Notes: generated by a model not told the origin, from the sequence alone. A DNA stretch of 50,927 nt from an uncultured Bdellovibrionales bacterium (GCA_937903155.1 CALCZU010000048.1:1-50927); one strand, 5' to 3'. Positions 1-9,372 are shown, numbered from the stretch's first letter. Program-made: numbers and translations.

Positions 1-142
1 TGGGAAAAGGCTTCTTCTCGAGAGCTTGAAAAACTTCGCTCCGTGTAGCCGCGCTATCGACTACAAAGCCTTCTTCTTCTAAAAGTATCGCATAGAGCTT
101 TGAAAGCTCTTTATCATCGTCAATGATTAAAATCGATTTCAC
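1..142 (-). CDS. Response regulator receiver domain, N-terminal part (runs off window)
   Basis: Only the first 47 codons are in the window. They read as the start of a receiver domain: a hydrophobic strand (SILIID), the acidic pair in IDDD, then a first helix and the EEEGFVVD turn typical of CheY-like folds. The phosphoacceptor aspartate lies beyond the edge, so any output domain is unknown. The GTG start at 142 has a Shine-Dalgarno-like GAGG five bases upstream. A TATAAT hexamer on the same strand at 166..161 could be a -10 box, which would give a very short leader, but I see no convincing -35. The gene is divergent from the receiver gene at 259, with about 116 bp between them. Confidence 0.75.
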   Translation of the reverse strand, partial: MKSILIIDDDKELSKLYAILLEEEGFVVDSAATRSEVFQALEKKPFP

Positions 143-258
143 GCCGACCTCAACGAGTAGATTATACACCGATCGGCCGAGAGTTAGAGTTGAAAAAAAT
201 CAAAATAAAGTACTTTCTTTACGCCGGAAAAAGTCGCATGATTTATGTCAGAGGTAGT

Positions 259-681
259 ATGAATATTCTTTTGCTTGAAGATGACGTGGCGATTCGAGAG
301 ATTATGATCACCATCCTAGAGAGCGAAGGATATAGCGTGATTTCTGGGCAAAACGGCGTTGAAGGTTTGAAGCATTTAACCGCAATGGAGCAGCCACCTT
401 CGATTGTTTTAGTGGATCTTTCAATGCCCCTAATGGATGGGACTGAATTTCTCAACCATCTCAACGCGAGTCCGAGGTGGAATGCAATTCCCAGAATTAT
501 TCTTACCGCGGCTGGAAATACCAAAGTTCCTCATCACCTTGCCGATGAGGTTTTAAAAAAACCGGTTCATCTCGAAGATCTCATTTCAACGGTCGAACAG
601 TACATCGAAAAGCGTTTGGAGCCGTCGCGCAGTTTAACTTCTGAACTTGCGTGTATGACATCAAGTCATGCGAGCATCTAA
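259..681 (+). CDS. Single-domain (CheY-like) response regulator
   Basis: This 140-residue protein is essentially one receiver domain. All phosphotransfer residues are visible: acidic pocket E7/D8/D9, phosphoacceptor D53 in VLVDLSMP, T83 in IILTAA and K101 in LKKP. It has no DNA-binding or enzymatic output domain, so it probably acts by protein contact or as a phosphorelay shuttle. I chose the ATG at 259 because GAGG lies just upstream and the domain begins at once; a longer frame from a TTG at 190 would add about 23 residues unlike a receiver. Its 3' end overlaps the convergent hybrid kinase gene by 21 bp. The neighbouring kinases are plausible partners, but this is inferred from position only. 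Confidence 0.85.
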   Translation: MNILLLEDDVAIREIMITILESEGYSVISGQNGVEGLKHLTAMEQPPSIVLVDLSMPLMDGTEFLNHLNASPRWNAIPRIILTAAGNTKVPHHLADEVLKKPVHLEDLISTVEQYIEKRLEPSRSLTSELACMTSSHASI

Positions 682-2574
682 AGGTAACTCAACGATAAAT
701 TTGGCGCCATGATTAACGGCACTTTCAACTCGGATCTCTCCTCGGTGGGCGGTCACAATATTTTTTACGATATAAAGTCCTAAACCAAGCCCAGAAATAT
801 TTTCGTCCGAAATCACACGTTCGAACCGTCCGAAAATTTTATCCTGATTCTCGACAGAAATGCCCATGCCAGAATCTTGGACCTGTACGTAGGCTTTACC
901 ATCTTGTTTTCGAATGTAGACATCGATGGGCTTTTTGCCGCCATACTTAATCGCGTTTGAAATCAAATTATCAAAGACCTGGGCAATCCGAATCCTATCC
1001 CAATAGCCTTCGACTGGACCTTCGGAGTGATAGGTGAGCTTGATGTTTGCCAGATCCAACTGCTCTTGAAATCGCTCAATGATTTGGCGGATTTCTTCAC
1101 TGAGATCTAGGAACTCGTAGTTAAACGTCATTCGTCCCGCATTCACTCTTGCCACATCGAGAAGGTCATCTACAAGACGCACCAGGCGTCCGATCTGAAG
1201 ATCCGAAGATTCCAAAACTTGGGTCAGACGCTCAGGTAAATTGTGTTTCGCTTTCTCTTTATTCAAAGTACGCAAAGTCATCTGAATTTGCAGTCTCAGA
1301 GAGGTAATCGGCGTTTTCAACTCGTGAGAAGCGATCGATAAAAATTCATCACGCACTTTAACTGCCTCTTCGATTTTTTTACGTGTTTGCATTTGTTCCG
1401 AGATATCAATCGCAAATGTCACAAACTCGTCCGAACCATCTCCTAGATTGGCTCCGGCGACCAAAACCGAGGTGCGAGTGCCATCCTTTTTCAGGAAAAC
1501 GGTTTCATAAGGAACGCACGTTCCCACGTCTGCAACTTGCGCCATCGCCTTGACGGTAAGGTCGTTAAGCTCAGGTGCAGTCACTCCAAAAAAATTAATC
1601 TGTCCAGCTTCCAGTTCTTCTCGCGTTCGCCCAATGATTCTCAAAAAGGCCCCATTCGCGTCTAAAACCATACCCGATGAATTCCAAAAAACGATCCCGG
1701 TGATGTTAGAATAGACGAGCCGTTTGAGACGTGTTTCAGTTTTTCGAAGTTTTTTCTCCGACTCAATTCTGTCCGAAATATCCCGCGTGACTTCGGCATA
1801 AGCCCGGAGTTTTCCGGTTTCATCCTTTAAAGCGCTCACAAAAACGTCTGCCCAAAAAATACTTCCGTCCTTACGAATTCTTTGCTGAATTCCGCCGTGA
1901 TGCCCCTTCTCGAAAGCAACCGATAGTGTCTTTTGCGGAGTTTGTGATTCTAGTTCTTCTGGAGGAAAGAAAATGGAATAAGGTTTTCCCGCAATTTCAT
2001 CCGCACTGTAACCAAAAAGACGGTCAGCGCTTGTATTCCAAAATCCTACTTTTCCCTCGGCATCCAGGAAGTAAATCGCCGTGTCTCTCACGCTTTCAAT
2101 CAGAAGACGAAAACGTTCTTCACTTTCTCTAAGCGCACTTTCTAAGCGCGTTGGTAAGTGACTGTGTTTGAGTGCATTGTCGATTGTTCGCATCAAGGTT
2201 TCAGACGTGAGTCCATTCTTATCGATATACTCTTGAGCGCCTCGGCGAAACCCTTCGATTGCGGTTTGTTGCGTGCCGATTCCGGTCGCGAAAATCACAG
2301 GAATTAAAGATAACGACGCGTTTTTTTTCAGTTCCGGCAGAAGATCAAGACCATTCATATCCGGAAGTTTATAATCCAAAAGAATACAATCTGGGTGCAT
2401 CGCTTTTGCGAGTTCTAAGGATTCAGCACCCGATTCAGATTCAAAAATAAGATACTCTCTTCGGGTATCTTGCCGTAAAAATCTGCGAAAAACCTTTCGG
2501 TCACTGCGGTTATCATCAATGATCAAAACTCGTAAAGGCTTTTGTGCCGTAGTAGCTGTCGCGAGCTCCATCAT
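661..2574 (-). CDS. Hybrid histidine kinase REC-PAS-PAS-HisKA-HATPase
   Basis: This 637-residue protein has no transmembrane segment and should be cytoplasmic. The receiver (about 14-130) has D20/D21 and phosphoacceptor D67 in LLDYKLP. Two PAS domains follow (about 145-265 and 280-395; the first has the FGYSADEI motif). The HisKA H-box is IASHELKTP near residue 420. The ATPase domain (about 520-635) has the N-box NLISNAIKYGG, G1 DSGMGIS and G2 GLGLGLYIV. The ATG overlaps the stop of the bacteriophytochrome gene as ATGA, with GGAG just upstream, so the two are probably translationally coupled. A receiver at the N-terminus suggests phosphoryl input from another kinase, plausibly the phytochrome. 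No bilin-binding domain is present here. Confidence 0.9.
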   Translation of the reverse strand: MMELATATTAQKPLRVLIIDDNRSDRKVFRRFLRQDTRREYLIFESESGAESLELAKAMHPDCILLDYKLPDMNGLDLLPELKKNASLSLIPVIFATGIGTQQTAIEGFRRGAQEYIDKNGLTSETLMRTIDNALKHSHLPTRLESALRESEERFRLLIESVRDTAIYFLDAEGKVGFWNTSADRLFGYSADEIAGKPYSIFFPPEELESQTPQKTLSVAFEKGHHGGIQQRIRKDGSIFWADVFVSALKDETGKLRAYAEVTRDISDRIESEKKLRKTETRLKRLVYSNITGIVFWNSSGMVLDANGAFLRIIGRTREELEAGQINFFGVTAPELNDLTVKAMAQVADVGTCVPYETVFLKKDGTRTSVLVAGANLGDGSDEFVTFAIDISEQMQTRKKIEEAVKVRDEFLSIASHELKTPITSLRLQIQMTLRTLNKEKAKHNLPERLTQVLESSDLQIGRLVRLVDDLLDVARVNAGRMTFNYEFLDLSEEIRQIIERFQEQLDLANIKLTYHSEGPVEGYWDRIRIAQVFDNLISNAIKYGGKKPIDVYIRKQDGKAYVQVQDSGMGISVENQDKIFGRFERVISDENISGLGLGLYIVKNIVTAHRGEIRVESAVNHGAKFIVELPLDARMT

Positions 2575-4793
2575 TCCACTCCTTTCTCGGGTGACAAAGT
2601 GAAATAAAACTTTGTCCCTACTTCTTCAACTGATTCGATTCCAATCTTCCCACCATGTTTTTCAATAATTGCTTTTGCAATACTTAAACCAGCCCCCGTA
2701 CCCTCCGAGAATTTGTCGCTTGATTCTAAGCGTTGAAATACTTGAAAAATTCTCTCTTGATCCTTTTTTGCAATCCCTATGCCGTTATCTTTCACGAAAA
2801 ATGTGAAGGGATTTGTGTCATCGTAGCCGATTTCGATGACCTTTTTTTCCCGATGGTTATATTTCACCGCGTTTGCAATTAAATTTGCAAAAACTTCGCC
2901 TACACGGATAGCGTCACAATAAATATCCGGCAATGAGCGGCTTTGCAAAATTTCTGCATTTTCTTTTTTGAGAAGAGGACTCATTCGTGTTTTTACTTCT
3001 TCTAAAATTCCTTGGAGCGACACTTGCCGAAAAGCAAGATCCACTCTTCCAACGCGAGAATACTCAAAGAGATCTCTGACGAGAGCTTGAGCATTGCCCG
3101 AGAGCTGTTTGATATCGGTCAAGTACTCGAGGGATTCGTCGTCTAATTTTCCTCCAAGATCTTCCAACAGGAAAGTTGCGAACGAATTCATCCCTCGGAG
3201 AGGCTCTTTTAAATCGTGAGAGACGAGGTTCGCGAATTCGTCTAATTGCTGATTACTTTTCTCAAGCTCACGACGGGTTGCGCGTTCGAGGCTCACCTGT
3301 CGGGCCAGATCCTCTTCAATCAGAGAACGCCGCAATGCTTTTGCGGCTTCTAACTCCGAAATTTTCCACGGTTTAGATTGCATTGCTACTTGCTCTTGCC
3401 AAACTTTAAACGAATGGCGAGGAGAAAGAATTTGTTCGTTTCCCCGTGTCTCGACTGGCTTATTGGGATTGCCCGCCCAACTAACGGTTTGGATTTCTTC
3501 CGGACGAAACCACATGACAAAACTCGGTTCAGGTTCGGGGATGGAGATCGCCAGTAAGCCGGAGGCATTGTCTTTTTCGGACTTCACCTCAGGACAAACG
3601 ATTCCAAGTTCATGCGTGGAATAGATTTCTTGATTCCTCATCTGAAGTTTCAGGAAATTCACTATTTTTAAAATTTGAGGAGTGGTCGGGGTGAGTCCAA
3701 TGGTGTAAACTTTTCCTCGTAAATAAACAGCTACGCCAGAAGCGTCTGTTAATTGCAAAAATAAGGACGCTTTTGAAAAAAGGCCATCAGTTAACTCTTT
3801 GCCTTTGGACAATGTGCTGGCTAGCTCTTTCTCTTTTGCGAAAAGCTCGAGACGGTAGTCCCTATCTTCCAATTTCGCCTTTGCCGCCAGTTGAAGAGAC
3901 AAAAAACGAGCGACGAATTCGGCAGCCTGCCGATTTTCGTACGGGACGTAATTAGACGAACGATGATGACACGCAATCAGGCCCCACAGCTTTTTATCTT
4001 TGATGATCGAAATACTCATCGAAGCGCCGACTCCCATATTTTTTAGGTACTGAACATGCACGGGAGACACACTTCTTAAAACAGACGAAGTGAGATCGAG
4101 TGGGGAAGTTGACTCGGGAAGGATGACGCTCGGCTGATAGTTCACATCGGGAATTATTCTGAGCCAATTCTGTAGATACAATTTTCGTGCTTGCTCAGGT
4201 ATGTCGGATGCTGGATACCTTAATCCCATAAAAGATTCGACGCCGGGATCGGTCACTTCTGCAATCACTTCGCCGTTCCATTCGGGATCAAAGCGATAAA
4301 TCATCACTCGCTCGTATCGAACGAGTTCCTTAACTTTTAAAGCCGCTCTTCGGCAAGCTTCGAAAAGTGATTCGGCGTCTTCAATCGATTTGAGTCCGGT
4401 ATTCGCAATCTGGTAGATATGAGAAAAAGTTTGTTCTTGGACGGATTTCTCAAATTCAATGATCCGATTTTCACCGAGTCTGTGGCCAATGGCATCGAAT
4501 TGTTGCCCACTCTTCAAACTGAGAACGAGCGGATTTGCGAAAGTTTCGTCTTGAAGTTGGCGAATTAAAACCTGGGCATCGTTTAAATCATCAAAAAGAA
4601 CCTCTATTTTTTGATTTAAAATTTCATGAGGAGACAGGGCTATGTGCTCTCGGAGATTATCGCTGACCCGGATTATTTTGTTTTCGGGTGAGACAACGAT
4701 TAAAAAACCGTGGGCCTGGATTTTTCCTGGGATGTGAATGGGTTCGCGTGAGCAGTTTTCTAGTGCTGTGAAGCGGACTTCATTTTCCGACAT
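2571..4793 (-). CDS. bphP: Bacteriophytochrome histidine kinase (PAS-GAF-PHY-HisKA-HATPase)
   Basis: This is a red/far-red photoreceptor kinase with the standard phytochrome layout in 740 residues. Near the N-terminus the PAS motif ENCSREPIHIPG contains C14, which matches the biliverdin-attaching cysteine of bacteriophytochromes. The GAF domain has the PASDIP motif (Asp about 197), a histidine in SPVHVQYL (about 246) and the ACHH pair (about 276-277), all residues that contact the bilin in this family. The PHY domain has WAGNP and the tongue motif PRHSF (about 458-462). The H-box is LVSHDLKEP (His about 526) and the ATPase domain ends the protein. A TTG at 4814 would add seven residues; I prefer the ATG at 4793, which has GAGAG upstream and leaves an 8-bp gap to the heme oxygenase gene. 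Confidence 0.94.
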   Translation of the reverse strand: MSENEVRFTALENCSREPIHIPGKIQAHGFLIVVSPENKIIRVSDNLREHIALSPHEILNQKIEVLFDDLNDAQVLIRQLQDETFANPLVLSLKSGQQFDAIGHRLGENRIIEFEKSVQEQTFSHIYQIANTGLKSIEDAESLFEACRRAALKVKELVRYERVMIYRFDPEWNGEVIAEVTDPGVESFMGLRYPASDIPEQARKLYLQNWLRIIPDVNYQPSVILPESTSPLDLTSSVLRSVSPVHVQYLKNMGVGASMSISIIKDKKLWGLIACHHRSSNYVPYENRQAAEFVARFLSLQLAAKAKLEDRDYRLELFAKEKELASTLSKGKELTDGLFSKASLFLQLTDASGVAVYLRGKVYTIGLTPTTPQILKIVNFLKLQMRNQEIYSTHELGIVCPEVKSEKDNASGLLAISIPEPEPSFVMWFRPEEIQTVSWAGNPNKPVETRGNEQILSPRHSFKVWQEQVAMQSKPWKISELEAAKALRRSLIEEDLARQVSLERATRRELEKSNQQLDEFANLVSHDLKEPLRGMNSFATFLLEDLGGKLDDESLEYLTDIKQLSGNAQALVRDLFEYSRVGRVDLAFRQVSLQGILEEVKTRMSPLLKKENAEILQSRSLPDIYCDAIRVGEVFANLIANAVKYNHREKKVIEIGYDDTNPFTFFVKDNGIGIAKKDQERIFQVFQRLESSDKFSEGTGAGLSIAKAIIEKHGGKIGIESVEEVGTKFYFTLSPEKGVE

Positions 4794-4801
4794 TTTTACT
4801 C

Positions 4802-5380
4802 TCAGGTACACCAATTTTCAAAGCATCGAAAAGTCCGCTTCGACGCCGAGAGTATTTCAGGCCATTTATCCAGATTTTTTTCCCCATAATCATCGAGTTT
4901 TTTTGTGAATTGCCGCCAATATTCTCTTAGATTTTGGGAATGTGCAAAATAAAAAAGCAGTCCCTCATGGGTTTGAATATTGAAGAGCTCGCTAAGTTTT
5001 TTCCCGATGAATTGCCCCCCCATTGCGGACCCTTCCATGACGTATAAAGTCCCCACGGTGTTTGGTAAGGAGTAGAGCGCAAGGGAATCCTCAGAACAAC
5101 GGGGTAGGTTTTCAATTTCGTTTGTGGTCAATCCTAGATACGAAAGATCTTTTTCCAAAAGCGACGATTTAAAGGAGATATCCCAGTCTAAAACCGATTT
5201 TATTTGCTCTCGGTAAATCGCGATATTTTTCTCGTAAGTAAGATGGAGACCATAAAAACTTTGCAACAATTGTTTGTGATCAGAAAGCGACCTGACACGG
5301 TTAAAGACATCTAATTTTGCTTCGACTTTTTGGTGTTCGGCGCTGGACTCTTCCTTCAGCCATTGAGAAAGCGACTTCAT
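4802..5380 (-). CDS. bphO: Biliverdin-producing heme oxygenase (BphO type)
   Basis: This predicted enzyme opens heme to biliverdin, the chromophore of the phytochrome encoded next in the operon. It has 192 residues, the usual size for soluble bacterial heme oxygenases. H16 in SAEHQKVE is the likely proximal heme ligand, and GTLYVMEGSAMGGQFIG near residue 110 matches the distal-helix motif of the family. It starts 4 bp after the stop of the beta-propeller gene and ends 8 bp before the chosen bphP start. A bphO-bphP pair is a known arrangement and supports both calls. No strong Shine-Dalgarno precedes the ATG, so translation may be coupled to the gene upstream. Confidence 0.92.
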   Translation of the reverse strand: MKSLSQWLKEESSAEHQKVEAKLDVFNRVRSLSDHKQLLQSFYGLHLTYEKNIAIYREQIKSVLDWDISFKSSLLEKDLSYLGLTTNEIENLPRCSEDSLALYSLPNTVGTLYVMEGSAMGGQFIGKKLSELFNIQTHEGLLFYFAHSQNLREYWRQFTKKLDDYGEKNLDKWPEILSASKRTFRCFENWCT

Positions 5381-5384
5381 AAAA

Positions 5385-7025
5385 CTAATCTAAATATTCT
5401 AAGCGTGAAAAGAGCAAGTCTTTTTGAGTCAAAACACCCAGTCTTTTACCTAAATCTTGCAGCTCGCGGATTCGAGCCGTTCCTTCGACATTCGTGGTGA
5501 GGAGTGCCTTTTCGAGCTGAGAGCCGATGGGTTGATAGTCGTTACTATCCAACTTTACGATCTCGCTTTTAAGAACTTTTGACGCTTTATCTCTCAATCT
5601 AAAATCGGGAGATCCGAGATTCTCAATCAGAGTTTTAATTTCATAGGGTGGAAGATGGGTATCGAGATCCTTAATTTTTTCGGTCAGCAAGGTTTTTACT
5701 TGAGAGGGTTTTGCTTTGATTTCCTTCAGGTGCACAAGCGCGTCCCAAACGGTGGAGGCTTTCTCGCTGAGTAAAGCCTCGCTCCAAGTTCGGATGTCGC
5801 CTCCTTGAGAAGCCTGCTGTAAGAGAAGTTTCTGGGGATGGATCACTTGAACGAAGGTTGTATTGGAAGCGGGATCGAGTTTAGTCGCTAGCATCTGACC
5901 ATTTGGGCAGATATCGACGTTGTAGCCACTTAGGAATGGCGGCTCGGCAATTTCTTGGCCGCTTGCCACTTCAATCAATTTCGTTCGACGTCTGTTTTCA
6001 TAACTTTCATCCCCCTTTGCGAGAGTTTGAATAATAAAATATTTTCCATCGGGAGAAAGCTTCGAGGAAGTTCCCGTCTCGTTGATGGGGTATCCCTTGA
6101 TCGCATTGATAAGCTTAAACTCGGGCATTTGATAGATGTGAGTAGATCGAGTGTTTTTAACTCGATCTCTCACCGTAAACGCGATTCGCTTTCCATCTTG
6201 GCTCATGGAGATGTCTCTACCGTAGTATAGAGAGAGTTGCTTTTGATCCGATTGAGGAAAAAGGACTGCGCCATTTTCAGAGCTAAAAAGTTTGTATTCT
6301 CCTTGGCTTTCGTTGCTGTATTGTTTGGCCGTAAAATACTTTCCATGATTGCTGACCCAGTAGAGACGATCGAAGTTGACGGTGGGAAGGCTTTTCACTT
6401 TTTCATTTTGAAAGTCGAGAATGAGTGTTCCTTTGTGGGTCTCGTTCGGGTTTGCAACTTTTTCAACGGCTAAGAACCTTCCGTTATCTGAGAAAGCGCC
6501 GCCAAACTGCAAACGCTCTTTTTCGATGAGATTCTTAGACAAAAGCTTTGTCTTATCTTCCCCAGTCGTTGCGTCTACCAATCGAAGTTCCTTTTCACTG
6601 CCTTCTAGAATAAGATGTTTTCCGTCAGGCGAAATCTGCTTTGTTCTGCTTAACTCCCCAATGGAAAGTCCTTTCACCTTTGCGAAATTAAATCTTGAAG
6701 AATCTAGTCGGAGTAAATATTCGGGAGCGTCCGGGCGGGTGGGGGTGTCGAGAGGTGTTTGAACTTTTGCTTTGATAAAAGAATGTTTACTTTCCAGACA
6801 ATAATTCCCGTGGACGTCGTCCCCTTGGATGGAGAAGCTTCGTAAGATGTAGGGGGGTAACTCAGAGGGGGCTGAAACATTAAATCCGATAGGAATTGAA
6901 ACTTCGGGCTCTGACTGCGCTCTCCCCGAATGCTTTTCGGGCAAAGTATGTTTTTGCGCGTACTCAGCTTTCGTAAGACCCCCAACACACAACAAAAGCG
7001 CCATCCAATAGGAATTGATTTTCAT
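5385..7025 (-). CDS. Exported WD40/PD40-like beta-propeller protein, function unknown
   Basis: The product (about 546 residues) begins with a Sec signal peptide (basic start, then MALLLCVGG, cut near TKA). The region from about 110 to 400 contains at least six blade-like repeats with PDGK-type turns (SPDGKHL, FSDNGRFL, SQDGKRIAF, SPDGKYFII, CPNGQML). These resemble TolB-type propellers. The last 130 residues look helical and charged. It is the first gene of the reverse-strand run that continues into bphO (4-bp gap), so it is probably co-transcribed with the light-sensing genes. A link to light is not evident from the protein itself. An alternative ATG at 7055 would add ten residues before the signal peptide. 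Confidence 0.75.
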   Translation of the reverse strand: MKINSYWMALLLCVGGLTKAEYAQKHTLPEKHSGRAQSEPEVSIPIGFNVSAPSELPPYILRSFSIQGDDVHGNYCLESKHSFIKAKVQTPLDTPTRPDAPEYLLRLDSSRFNFAKVKGLSIGELSRTKQISPDGKHLILEGSEKELRLVDATTGEDKTKLLSKNLIEKERLQFGGAFSDNGRFLAVEKVANPNETHKGTLILDFQNEKVKSLPTVNFDRLYWVSNHGKYFTAKQYSNESQGEYKLFSSENGAVLFPQSDQKQLSLYYGRDISMSQDGKRIAFTVRDRVKNTRSTHIYQMPEFKLINAIKGYPINETGTSSKLSPDGKYFIIQTLAKGDESYENRRRTKLIEVASGQEIAEPPFLSGYNVDICPNGQMLATKLDPASNTTFVQVIHPQKLLLQQASQGGDIRTWSEALLSEKASTVWDALVHLKEIKAKPSQVKTLLTEKIKDLDTHLPPYEIKTLIENLGSPDFRLRDKASKVLKSEIVKLDSNDYQPIGSQLEKALLTTNVEGTARIRELQDLGKRLGVLTQKDLLFSRLEYLD

Positions 7026-7213
7026 GAATGAAATTATACCTCTAACCTGAATCATTTTTCCATTTCACCCGAAAGAATTTTCCTCCGACTTCAGTGTCTT
7101 CACAGTGCTCAGCTTTTATGACTCTGTTCGTCAATAACGTCTCTGGCAAAGGAAATTCTGAGCGGTTATGATCAGAGTGAACCCAACAATCACTTCAAAA
7201 TTCGGATTCTTCT

Positions 7214-8185
7214 ATGAAAATTCTAATCACATTGTTTTTAATCCAAGGAATCGCTCACGCCCGTGTCCCGGCGAAATTAAAGCACGGAATTCCCGGGTTC
7301 GTCTTAGGCGCCAAAGACGAACGAGAATGTGTTCTGATGCTAGCCAAGAAAATCGTCGAAGCCGATCCCGCGAGCTACAAAGACATCCGCTTTGATAAAG
7401 AAGTCTACTTTAAAAAAGGCTTTTCAAATTTTTACACCGTTTACGGATTTTCAGAGAAACACACGCCGCAGAACTACAGGCTACGCTTCTATGCTTCCTA
7501 CGAAAACTCAAACTGCCATTTGAGCCCGCAGACATTAGCGATGGTCAGTTTAACAGGGGAAACCGCCTTACGAGCGAGAGTGGTTAATAAGGAATTTGAA
7601 ATCCTAAATTCTTTTGCGAATACCTACGACGCCGAAAAGGAAAAGGCATTGAAACCTCTAGACGCTTTTTTTGTGGAGAAGAGCTATACGAGTGCGAAAG
7701 TCCCGGCGAAATCGACTTTTCATTTTGATGTCGACGAAGACTTTTTAACCAAAGAAATAGGCGGCCTCGTATTTGATGCTGCTTTGTGGAAGCTCTCCAA
7801 TAAAATTCCGAAATTCAATTCTGGAAGTTGGAAGGTTGCTCGAAAATTTGGAAAAGTATTTCTAATTTTTGAGGAAGGGGGCCACATCGCAAATGCCTAC
7901 GAAGTAGCAAACGACGCCGGAAAACCAAGTTTTATCGCGGTTGATAAAGATATTATCGCTAAATTTGGTCGAGTGGGTTCAAAGGCGTATCAAGAATTCG
8001 CATTCGACTATTACACGACCGGAGTGCTCGTCGACGCGTCCGAGTTGAAGACGGATTTAGAAACGGCGACGCCCGAAGCGAAAAGCAAAGTGGAAACAAA
8101 AATTGCGCCGAATCCCGCACCGCCAGAAGACAAGGACGCGGCTGAACGAAAGCGCAGGGAAGAGATTCTGAAACGTCTAAAATAA
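7214..8185 (+). CDS. Secreted protein of unknown function
   Basis: This 323-residue protein starts with a short signal peptide (MKILITLFLIQGIAHA). The mature part has no domain I recognise. It is mixed alpha/beta, with few cysteines. The C-terminal 35 residues are strongly charged and proline-containing (PNPAPPEDKDAAERKRR), suggesting a flexible tail. The gene is divergent from the beta-propeller gene and convergent with the methyltransferase gene, and no ribosome-binding site stands out. It is most likely periplasmic. Confidence 0.72.
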   Translation: MKILITLFLIQGIAHARVPAKLKHGIPGFVLGAKDERECVLMLAKKIVEADPASYKDIRFDKEVYFKKGFSNFYTVYGFSEKHTPQNYRLRFYASYENSNCHLSPQTLAMVSLTGETALRARVVNKEFEILNSFANTYDAEKEKALKPLDAFFVEKSYTSAKVPAKSTFHFDVDEDFLTKEIGGLVFDAALWKLSNKIPKFNSGSWKVARKFGKVFLIFEEGGHIANAYEVANDAGKPSFIAVDKDIIAKFGRVGSKAYQEFAFDYYTTGVLVDASELKTDLETATPEAKSKVETKIAPNPAPPEDKDAAERKRREEILKRLK

Positions 8186-8197
8186 CAGATCCGAGTT

Positions 8198-9172
8198 TTA
8201 AACTTTTTGCAGGCGATAGACGTGGTAGTAGCTTTGCTTTTTTTCCATGATTTCGTCCACCAACTGGTCCGAGTAGTCGAGATGATCGTACATCAAATCG
8301 ATCACAGGCAATTCTCCAAAAACATCTGCAATTTTCAGCCCGACGTTTTTACAGAGGTATTCCATGCTTTCGATGGAGAAGTTTTGAACGTGCCCGCGAG
8401 GGTTCAAAGTGGGGGTAGAAATCCCCAAGATCTGAATCGCGCGACTTTTGAAGTTGGGAACTAAAGCAATGATAGAACCTTCGGGATCTAAAATGTCAGC
8501 ACACTTCGCCAAGACTTCCTTCGGATGGTAAACGTGTTCTAAGACACCCCACAGGGTCAAAAACCCAAACTTCAGATCTCCAAAGTCGGTGTCTTCCAGC
8601 TTTTGCTGATAGTAAAAATGGTCCGCTCCAACGATACTTTCGATAAACTCTTTCGTATCCTCAGCAAATTCGGAACCGTATAATTCAAAAGTCGTATGTT
8701 TTTTCGCATAGTCTAAAAACAAACCTGAACCGGCACCGATATCGAAGAGCCTATTATTTTTAATATCGAGTTCTTTGAATAGACTTAAGTACTTGTCGTA
8801 CATTTTCTGCCAATATTGTTGATAAAGGTTGGTGGTTCGGGCGCTGCGATCAATTTTATCGGTAGGACTCGTTTCGTACAAACCTAGAAGCGTTTTTTCA
8901 TTGAGCGCGTTTTTTACATAAACATGCTGACAGGTAGGGCACTGAACGTATTTAAAACCCCACTTGATAAAAAGCTGTTCTGCCTTTTCGCTCGCGCAAA
9001 TTGGGCAGGGACGGAAATCGACGTATTCTTTATCGACAATGAGTCCATTCTCTTTGGGAAACGAATTTGCTTCTTCTTCCACTTTTTTAAAAAATAAGGT
9101 GATGTCAGGAATTCGAGTTCTGAGATTTCGGTTATCAATCAGGACAGGTTTTCTGTAAGAATCGGTTATCAT
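8198..9172 (-). CDS. Class I SAM-dependent methyltransferase with N-terminal zinc-ribbon
   Basis: The 324-residue product has two parts. At about residues 56-86 two CxxC knuckles (CPIC and CPTC) form a probable zinc ribbon. From about 115 on there is a Methyltransf_23-like fold, with the SAM-binding motif FDIGAGSGLFLDYA and a downstream LWGVLEHVYHP motif. The zinc-ribbon plus methyltransferase layout is common among enzymes acting on sugars, lipids or polyketide-like substrates; the substrate here cannot be read from sequence. The ATG at 9172 has GAGG five bases upstream. No biosynthetic cluster adjoins it. Confidence 0.85.
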   Translation of the reverse strand: MITDSYRKPVLIDNRNLRTRIPDITLFFKKVEEEANSFPKENGLIVDKEYVDFRPCPICASEKAEQLFIKWGFKYVQCPTCQHVYVKNALNEKTLLGLYETSPTDKIDRSARTTNLYQQYWQKMYDKYLSLFKELDIKNNRLFDIGAGSGLFLDYAKKHTTFELYGSEFAEDTKEFIESIVGADHFYYQQKLEDTDFGDLKFGFLTLWGVLEHVYHPKEVLAKCADILDPEGSIIALVPNFKSRAIQILGISTPTLNPRGHVQNFSIESMEYLCKNVGLKIADVFGELPVIDLMYDHLDYSDQLVDEIMEKKQSYYHVYRLQKV

Positions 9173-9243
9173 TTTAGCCTCGTTATGGGCAAAACATAAC
9201 TTAGTTTGGGGGAATTGAATACCCCCTATTGGGAGACGTTTTT

Positions 9244-9272
9244 CTTCACAATTGGGGGTCTAATTTGTGAAG
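9244..9272. repeat. Inverted repeat upstream of the Kelch-like surface protein gene
   Basis: Arms CTTCACAA (9244..9251) and TTGTGAAG (9265..9272) are perfectly complementary around a G-rich centre. The element lies about 100 bp before the GTG at 9373 and could be a regulator site or a weak hairpin. No T-run follows, so it is not a typical terminator. Confidence 0.35.
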
Positions 9273-9372
9273 GCAACGACATGATTGAAGACTCGTGGAA
9301 CCGCGTCGAGCTTGATAAAATGGAAAGCAGGTCGTTGTTTTCGCTTAAAAATAACCGATAAGTAAGAGACCT

